Shown in pieces: positions 58,732-64,000 of a stretch of DNA of 64,000 bases. Made by a program: the position numbers and the translations under genes. The notes under the pieces were generated by a model. The model made no database searches. It saw only the letters and a program-made list of their open reading frames with translations, and had not been told where the DNA came from. Numbering within the stretch: the first letter of the stretch is position 1; each line of letters starts with the position of its first letter. This DNA is from Adineta steineri (Eukaryota > Rotifera > Eurotatoria > Adinetida > Adinetidae): the NCBI GenBank assembly GCA_905250115.1, contig CAJNOI010000011.1, positions 373,550-437,549 on the forward strand, written 5' to 3'.

Positions 58732-59132
58732 TTGAATACAAAGTATTTCTCTCAAAAACAATGCATATTTATTTTCAATACATATATTTTTTTATTAAGA
58801 CTTTGCATTTAGTATTATAAATATAAAATAATTATATATGAATATTTAAGTGCTCTATTTTATATGTAAAAGTGATGTTATATTTGTAATAAATTTTAAA
58901 AAATAACCTATTAGATATGATACGTATCTTGATTTGAAGGGTATGAGTAAATGAAACAGAATATCCAAACCCACACCCTCAAGGTAAATTGTTAATTGAC
59001 TTGGATGATCTTGACTTTAAATAAGAAATAAAAATGATACATAAGACTTATCAATAAGATGGAAAAAATCTCTTTTATTCGAACTAAAACTACAATACAA
59101 ATGAAAAAAATTTAAAAAAAAAATAAAAAGTA
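58732..59132. other. Intergenic, about 0.4 kb, with one telomere-like repeat copy
   Basis: 3' UTRs of EEPD1 (plus) and the small membrane gene (minus) converge; copy B of the dispersed repeat lies inside. Confidence 0.5.
58928..58984 (-). repeat. Telomere-like dispersed repeat, copy B (short)
   Basis: CCCACACCCTCAAG at the right, preceded by GAGTAAATGAAACAGAATAT, which aligns with the inner part of copy A (GAGGGTGAAACAGAGTACCC). It is bounded on the left by a second CTTGATTTGAAGGGT edge, so the copy may be an inverted pair. Confidence 0.6.
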
Positions 59133-59562
59133 CTAGTGTTCTTTCTTTTCGTTGACATCATGTTGAAATCTCCATGCTGCGATTAAATAAAGAAAATCAA
59201 AAATGCTTAAGCAAACACTTAAGCTTTTTATTGCAACAATACCAATAATAAGATCTATTTTTCTTAACGATATTACCATACTAAAAAATGCAATGATTGT
59301 TGTGCAGATGTAGTTAATCGAGAGTCCAAAAAACTTGAGATGCATGTTGTGGACTACTGCTCCAGTAACACCGACCACAAAGCCGAAAACGGCGAGCGTA
59401 TTATCACTAAATGTGCACAATGGATCAGTTTGATCGTAATGACTAAAGCATACCCAGAACGAACATTACGGCCATCGGATCCTACGGGAACCCGCCCATA
59501 TTTTTTGAGATGGATATTTCAGCTAATGGTAAAAAAACGTAGGTTATAACGAAAATGAACAT
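59133..59562 (-). CDS. Small four-pass membrane protein, unknown family
   Basis: Two exons (59562-59486 and 59442-59133) joined over a 43-bp GT-AG intron give 128 residues. Hydrophobic segments are at the start (MFIFVITYVFLPLAEI), then LAVFGFVVGVTGAVVHN, a YICTTIIAFFSMVISL segment and KSLSVCLSIFDFLYLIAAW, with a charged end (NEKKEH). The first segment is followed by a loop with a Cys (HYDQTDPLCTFSDN). The splice restores a clean frame and the ATG at 59562 directly follows an in-frame stop. The topology recalls MARVEL/claudin-size four-helix proteins, but no signature motif is visible. Confidence 0.5.
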
Positions 59563-59734
59563 TTAATAATAAAATAACAATTACCTATCATTAAATATAA
59601 AGTGCAGTAAATCGATAATTTATATAGATATAAAGAAGATTTTATATGAATATAAAAGAAAAAACATGAAAAAATAAATAACAATAGAGTTTTCGACCAT
59701 TGACAGATAGTAAAGGCGGTCATCATCAGTAATA

Positions 59735-59802
59735 CCATCTTGAGGGTGTGGGTGTAGATATGGGTGTAGGGTGATAGGTGTGGATGTAGTTGTGTGTGTA
59801 TG
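59735..59802 (+). repeat. Telomere-like dispersed repeat, copy C
   Basis: CCATCTTGAGGGTGTGGGTG followed by degenerate GGGTGTAG/GGTGTGGATG units and a short TG run. Confidence 0.7.
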
Positions 59803-59816
59803 TTTAAAATAGCTTA

Positions 59817-60033
59817 TATAACATCAAAGGTGTCGAGGGGTCTGTATAGACCCACACTTCAGTTTTTTAATCGTAAGGCTTTAGTATGAAGTTCAATATG
59901 GTGTATATCCATCATCATGTGACTAACGATTAGCAGAGAGATGACCCCGAAAGTGATGCGTCTTCGTATAGAAAAATCAAAAAAAATAGTATTGTGGGTC
60001 TTGTCGGACCCACACAAACCGTTCGAGGGTTAA
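59817..60033. mobile_element. Degraded non-autonomous TTAA-flanked (piggyBac-like) element
   Basis: The right end reads GGACCCACACAAACCGTTCG, then AGGG and TTAA at 60030-60033. The left arm AAAGGTGTCGAGGGGTCTGT, then ATAGACCCACAC, aligns with the reverse complement of the right arm (AACGGTTTGTGTGGGTCCGA, then CAAGACCCACA). Each arm itself holds a GGGTC...GACCC hairpin. About 215 bp, no coding capacity. The left TTAA is not preserved. Confidence 0.45.
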
Positions 60034-60178
60034 ACTACCTAGAGTTGTCACTTCACGAAAAAAGCACATCATTCTTGAGTAATGAAAATGAAAGAACGTT
60101 ATTCCTTAAATATAAAAGCGGTAAATATGGAGGCTCTAACGAGGTGCACTCTAATTGTCCTGTCTTTGAAGTAGTACT

Positions 60179-61606
60179 CTATTTCCGTGCTGGCGATTTG
60201 AGATAGCGAGCGGAGTTCCTTGGTGGAAGAAATGGAGCTGGCGGATTGGAGGTCCCATTTCGAGCGGCCGACTGCGTTGTGTTTGACGACCCACCGGTCG
60301 TTTGCCTTTGGTTCGACGACTCAGGAGCCATCTCATTGGAAATACTTTTCAATGGCTTGCCTTCCACGAGAAAAACTGGAAAGGTAATGGCAGTGACGCC
60401 AAAGGCAGCGGCTAGAATTGCGTATGTCATTCCAGTGACACTAATATAAAACACACCGATCATTACCATGGCTAAGATCAACCCACTGACGCCGAAGACA
60501 AGTACGAAGACCCATATAATAAGTAGTTCTGGCCGTTCAAATCTCTGAAGAAAGCCGCAGCAAGCATCGCAACCTCGTCTGATCCACCATTGGTGGCCAG
60601 ACCCTTTGGGTCTCTTTTCATAGGCGAAAATACACTTTTTACAGACTTTGTCGAGCCCATAGCAGCAGCAGTCATCGAATTCGAATTCATCAGGATTGAC
60701 GCAACAGCAGTAGTGTTTGCGATCAGAACTATCGGAGTTATTCCTTCTTTGTGACGGACTTGGTTCACCTGTAGTCATGTCTTTTCTTTTCAGAATGTAA
60801 AGGTTGAAGCGAAGAAAGAAAGTCACAAACACGCCGAAAGCAGCCATGAGTGCTGCAGAGAGACCAATCTGATCAAGAACGTCGTGGGTTGTGATATCTT
60901 TTTTGAACCAACGATAGCAGGTGACGTGACCAAGAGACGCGCTCACCACTAGATCTGAAGAGCTACAGTTGAAGTACGTACGAGCTGGAGAGTAATCGTA
61001 GCAATCATATGGTCCTTCGTCTGGACAGACTCCGTTCGGATCAACAGATACAACTATAAGAATGAGTCCATCGAAGAAGACAACCAAGACTGCAGTGAAG
61101 ACGGCTGCAGCCATAATGACGAGGGCTGCTTTCAGACAAAAATATTTACAGTAAGGAGCTCGTTTAATACAGAGTTTTTTCTTGCAGCAGGCTGTGTTTC
61201 GGAAGGCGCAAGTGTTGCTCTTCGGTATCTGGATCTTGTCTTCTTCGTAGAAGTTGAGTTCAATGATATAGTTTTGGGGACTGTCTTCGCAGGGTTTACG
61301 TGGACGTCGACAGCAGATGCAGCAACCGAAGGGACAGTACCAGCAGCAGCAACAGCTCTGCGTCTCGTCATCAGGAGTCTTGTAATGACAACACCACCCT
61401 TCTGGCTCCAATACTGGTGAGTTGTGCTGCTGTGAGTTTTGGCGCTTGATGTTTTTGAAATCGATACCGAACAGAAGTTTGATGAAAAGGTAGAAGGTAT
61501 CTGTACGGCAGATTAGCAAAGCTATCATGAGTACAGCACTGAAGAAAGCGAGACCGAAGCTAATGCCAAAATTAGCAGCGAGATATTGGTGGTGTTCCCA
61601 CGGCAT
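60179..61606 (-). CDS. Cys-rich multi-pass membrane protein, intronless and GC-richer than neighbours, unknown family
   Basis: A single frame of 475 residues with about five membrane segments: residues 11-33, 158-188, 246-270, 361-388 and 390-414. Between the first two is a Cys cluster (CCCCWYCPFGCCICCRRPRK) likely on the cytoplasmic side, and a second cluster (YCCCVNPDEFEFDDCCCYGL) lies before the fourth segment; such clusters are typical palmitoylation or metal-binding regions. The loop after the second segment (NGVCPDEGPYDCYDYSPART) has paired Cys and an N-glycosylation site (NCSS), so it is probably extracellular. The tail is Ser/Asn/Pro-rich. Codons prefer C or G at the third position, in sharp contrast to the A/T-ending codons of every neighbour. 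I do not recognise the family. Confidence 0.8.
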   Translation of the reverse strand: MPWEHHQYLAANFGISFGLAFFSAVLMIALLICRTDTFYLFIKLLFGIDFKNIKRQNSQQHNSPVLEPEGWCCHYKTPDDETQSCCCCWYCPFGCCICCRRPRKPCEDSPQNYIIELNFYEEDKIQIPKSNTCAFRNTACCKKKLCIKRAPYCKYFCLKAALVIMAAAVFTAVLVVFFDGLILIVVSVDPNGVCPDEGPYDCYDYSPARTYFNCSSSDLVVSASLGHVTCYRWFKKDITTHDVLDQIGLSAALMAAFGVFVTFFLRFNLYILKRKDMTTGEPSPSQRRNNSDSSDRKHYCCCVNPDEFEFDDCCCYGLDKVCKKCIFAYEKRPKGSGHQWWIRRGCDACCGFLQRFERPELLIIWVFVLVFGVSGLILAMVMIGVFYISVTGMTYAILAAAFGVTAITFPVFLVEGKPLKSISNEMAPESSNQRQTTGGSSNTTQSAARNGTSNPPAPFLPPRNSARYLKSPARK

Positions 61607-62186
61607 TTCTTATTCGTAGGCACACGATATGTTGTAGCTGCTTAAAAAAATCTATGGCGTTCTTTTAGGAAGTTTCTTCCAGAAATTCGGGGAATAATAA
61701 GCTACAGCGGTGCAACTTAATCTACAACATATAATTTTAAAGTGATGGGTTTCATCCAACAGAAAAGGCAGATGTCATGAGTGTTTGCTGCTGCAATTTT
61801 ATTCTCAGACAAGGAATCTAAATAGTGAGATGAAATGTAAACATCGTTACTGTTTTACGGTAGCTATGTGGGTTTGTTTTATTATGATCTGGTATGAAAG
61901 AAACAAGAAAATTTTTTTAATTAAATTCAAGCCAACATAGTGATCATGAGGATGATTGAGATTTTATGTAAAAAAAACCAAACAAAGAAATATTTTTCTA
62001 ATTATTTTTTATTCTAAGAAAAAATTAAACAAATATGTATACAAATACTTGTTGAATAACTGTAAAGGAGAGGAAGAAAACAGAGGGAAAAAGATATTAA
62101 TAAATATTTTTAACAATAGATAACCGTATAATGAGCGAAGCCTTTCAAATTTCTTTTCAAGCGATGTGTGAGGAGGATTTTTGTAA
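61607..62186. other. Intergenic, upstream of the Cys-rich membrane gene
   Basis: About 0.6 kb; presumed promoter of the minus-strand gene. Nothing coding recognised. Confidence 0.5.
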
Positions 62187-62413
62187 ATATTATTATAAAA
62201 TGATATTAATCTAGAAGCATATTATCAAGCATGATACTAATGCTGAGGAATATTATAAATCTTAATATCAATGTAACGCAATATTAATAATCATGATATT
62301 AATGTAGAAGATACTGTGAATATTGATTTTAATGCAACAGAATATTGCCAATAACAATATTAATGTAGAAGACTATTGTCAACAATGATATTAATGTGGA
62401 AGAATATTATCTT
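62187..62413. repeat. Minisatellite, 31-bp period, about seven copies
   Basis: Seven successive degenerate units plus a partial one, consensus ATATTATCAATCATGATATT then AATGTAGAAGA. Five of the units I measured are 31 bases and one is 30. The array runs straight into copy D of the telomere-like repeat. Confidence 0.8.
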
Positions 62414-62470
62414 GAAGGTGTGGTTGTGGCTGCATGTATGATACTTATAGTCTCATACCCACACCCATCT
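62409..62470. repeat. Telomere-like dispersed repeat, copy D (inverted pair)
   Basis: ATCTTGAAGGTGTGGTTGTG on the left and CATACCCACACCCATCTT on the right face each other around a unique centre of about 25 bases. Confidence 0.55.
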
Positions 62471-62543
62471 TTCGAACAACTAAGAGAATCATTGATACAT
62501 CAGGAGGATAGCAACGTGTGCGTAACGCGTGACAATCAGACAG

Positions 62544-62590
62544 CATCTTGAGGATGTGGACGTGGGTGTGAGTGTGGGTATGGGTATGTA
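62544..62590 (+). repeat. Telomere-like dispersed repeat, copy E
   Basis: CATCTTGAGGATGTGGACGT followed by GGGTGTGAGTGTGGGTATGG. Same left edge as copies A and C. Confidence 0.65.
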
Positions 62591-62749
62591 TTGATTATTA
62601 AGCTTACAACCACATCCTACTCATGGGCAATGTCTTATTTTCCTCCTTTTATTCGAATTTCCTTCTTTTTTTTTAAAAAATCCTTCTTTCTGGCGACCCT
62701 TGTATAATATAGGTTAAATTTTTTTTATTGTATCATTATATCTTCTTAG
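62591..62749. other. Spacer before the exon at 62750
   Basis: Pyrimidine-rich; ends in an acceptor-like TCTTCTTAG. Confidence 0.4.
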
Positions 62750-63042
62750 GAAGGTGTTCATCGACATCATCAGTTTCTGTCAATAATATTCATGGTTACA
62801 CGTATATGAGTCTACTAATTATATTATTGTACATTGACTCTATATTATCAAGTTCATTAGCTCAATGGTTCTATTCATATATTTCTCATGATCAATTGGT
62901 AAAACCCTATCGATGGTTCGGTTGGTATCGTAAGATATTCATTTGTATTACTGGTGCTTTGATTGGCAATCAACTAGTTAATGTATTAGCATGCCGACCA
63001 ATTGAAATCTTCTATGATATTCAATATATGTATCAATACTAA
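62750..63042 (+). CDS. Terminal exon or small gene for a membrane protein, unknown
   Basis: After TCTTCTTAG the plus strand is open to a TAA at 63040-63042: RCSSTSSVSVNNIHGYTYMS, then LLIILLYIDSILSSSLAQWF, then a basic-aromatic stretch (KPYRWFGWYRKIFICITGAL) and an end DIQYMYQY. Two hydrophobic segments are visible. The first ATG is at 62805, so it is either a 78-residue protein or the last exon of a gene whose earlier exons I cannot find in the repeat-bearing sequence upstream. Family not recognised. Confidence 0.4.
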
Positions 63043-63727
63043 TTGTGCAAATATTTGTTTTTTTTATTTGTCTTCTCTTTGCTTTTCTTCTTGGTGTTAA
63101 GTATGCATCAGTCCATCGCGGACGTTAACTACAAAAACCTCTTCAATATTTGTCACATTAATGTAGATTAGAAACATTTATAAAAAAAATTCTTTATTTT
63201 CGTTCAATTTTTTTTTCTACATTCTAAAAATTGGAAAATATGTATCGAAATAAATATGAATAATTTTTTACGATTATATTGGATGAAATGAGTAGAATCA
63301 TTTTTTAGACGAAGATGAATATAGTAACGTTTATAACTGAATGTACACATATTATCAATAGATTTCATTTTTTGTTTATTCTTTCTTTCGTACAACAAAC
63401 ACTTCTTCTCATTATGATTAGATACAAAACAAAGGGTGAATGTGTGTATATGTGTCATATCTATATCGCATTCACCCCTCAGTATTCTTTTCAAAACTTC
63501 TCATAAGATAACCATTTCTTTTTTGGAATTAAAGCAGTACTTTTTTTTTATGTCCTATAAGAATGAGCTTTTTTGCGTATTCATTTTATTTTTACGTACA
63601 AAAATAGGAATAATAGCACTCTTGTTTTATTTTATTAGTAAGTAGATCAATAAAATATCTATTATTTAATTGAGACGTTAATGAGACTGAATAACTAATA
63701 TTACACCTATACTATCACCCTCAATAT
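63043..63727. other. Intergenic, about 0.7 kb, no gene seen
   Basis: AT-rich; several overlapping short frames on both strands without recognisable content. Confidence 0.5.
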
Positions 63728-63979
63728 TCACTTAGGAAAAGTCCATTGAGTATCAGCTGGATATTGCAATAACATCGAATATGGATAAACATATCCTGAA
63801 CTGAATGGATATATAACAAGTGTCACTGTTGTTGTATAAGATGGTTCATTCGATAGAAATCCTGCCACTGCTCGAGCAAAATGTCGACAATCATTTAATC
63901 CAACTTCATAATTACCAAAAGTTTGTATATGTTGTAATACAAAAGATTTTAAATCACTTGCTTTTCTATTCGTTATTTC
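63728..63979 (-). CDS. C-terminal exon of an unknown protein, partial (runs into gap)
   Basis: The minus strand is open from the gap edge to TGA at 63728-63730: SDLKSFVLQHIQTFGNYEVG, then LNDCRHFARAVAGFLSNEPS, then a hydrophobic-aromatic end (SSGYVYPYSMLLQYPADTQW then TFPK). The N-C--HFA-x-F-L pattern is what one sees around the catalytic Cys of permuted papain-fold enzymes (PPPDE, LRAT and NlpC/P60-like), but the rest of the domain is missing, so this is only a suggestion. The reading frame is clean and codon use is local. Confidence 0.55.
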   Translation of the reverse strand, partial: EITNRKASDLKSFVLQHIQTFGNYEVGLNDCRHFARAVAGFLSNEPSYTTTVTLVIYPFSSGYVYPYSMLLQYPADTQWTFPK

Positions 63980-64000
63980 NNNNNNNNNNNNNNNNNNNNN
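63980..64000. other. Assembly gap (N) at the window end
   Basis: Run of N reaching the window edge. Confidence 0.99.

Noticed and set aside
60246-61371. Plus- and minus-strand secondary frames over the Cys-rich membrane gene
   Set aside because: These are shadows caused by the higher GC content of the 475-residue gene.
1-64000. tRNA, rRNA and CRISPR arrays
   Set aside because: I looked for cloverleaf-type arms, rRNA-like GC-rich blocks and regularly spaced repeats and saw none; a covariance-model scan (for example tRNAscan-SE or Infernal) would be needed to exclude tRNAs firmly.
1-64000. Retrovirus-like, LTR, Polinton or other large autonomous mobile elements
   Set aside because: No reverse transcriptase, integrase, transposase or capsid-like segment was recognised in any frame; only short non-autonomous elements and repeats were found.

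Overview
This 64 kb window looks like nuclear DNA of an invertebrate animal, most likely a bdelloid rotifer (Adineta/Rotaria type). It is strongly AT-rich. Most genes carry very short GT-AG introns (about 45-70 bp). Animal-specific genes are present: a protocadherin-like cadherin, a tetraspanin, a ladybird-type homeobox, an insulin-like peptide and a Ly6/uPAR protein. They sit beside intronless, bacterial- or fungal-looking enzymes and several copies of a GGGTGTGGGTG motif that recalls the TGTGGG-type bdelloid telomere repeat. No decisive marker gene is present, so the assignment is an inference.

Layout. 1-2.1 kb: the minus-strand end of a periplasmic-binding-protein/glutamate-receptor-like gene, then an unknown type II membrane protein. 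5.8-9 kb: an intronless zinc-free MDR oxidoreductase, an NNMT/PNMT-type methyltransferase and a broken 3' fragment of UCHL5. 10.5-18.3 kb: a six-exon cadherin, a tetraspanin with an enlarged outer loop, and two or three orphan coding exons. 19-22.8 kb: a 2OG-Fe(II) oxygenase, V-ATPase subunit d and proteasome beta-3, closely spaced on the plus strand. 24-28.6 kb: ARIH1 and CNOT11, divergent from one 0.4 kb promoter. 30-33.7 kb: a Fos/ATF3-like bZIP gene, then the last exons of ATR beside an assembly gap. 34.2 kb: an insulin-like peptide. 35.5-41.3 kb: PDXK, WARS2 and DDX1 head to tail with gaps of only 103 and 36 bp, which looks like a trans-spliced operon. 41.7-47.3 kb: a CABIT-domain (GAREM/THEMIS-like) gene, an intronless arrestin-fold gene and a Ly6 gene. 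48.5-51.1 kb: SHMT and PUDP in tandem. 51.7-53.4 kb: a ladybird (LBX) homeobox gene. 54-56.3 kb: three small genes of unknown function. 57-58.7 kb: EEPD1. 59-63 kb: a different-looking segment with two unknown multi-pass membrane proteins (one intronless, Cys-rich and visibly GC-richer), four telomere-like motif blocks, a 31-bp minisatellite and a degraded TTAA-flanked element. The window ends in a partial minus-strand gene and a gap.

Functionally these are mostly housekeeping genes (proteasome, V-ATPase, CCR4-NOT, RNA helicase, one-carbon and vitamin B6 metabolism, mitochondrial tRNA charging) mixed with signalling and adhesion genes. The points most worth following are the PDXK-WARS2-DDX1 cluster, the dispersed telomere-like repeat family with a conserved edge, several short inverted-repeat elements (two inside introns), the insulin-like peptide and the atypical 59-63 kb segment. 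No retrovirus-like, LTR or capsid-bearing element was recognised.
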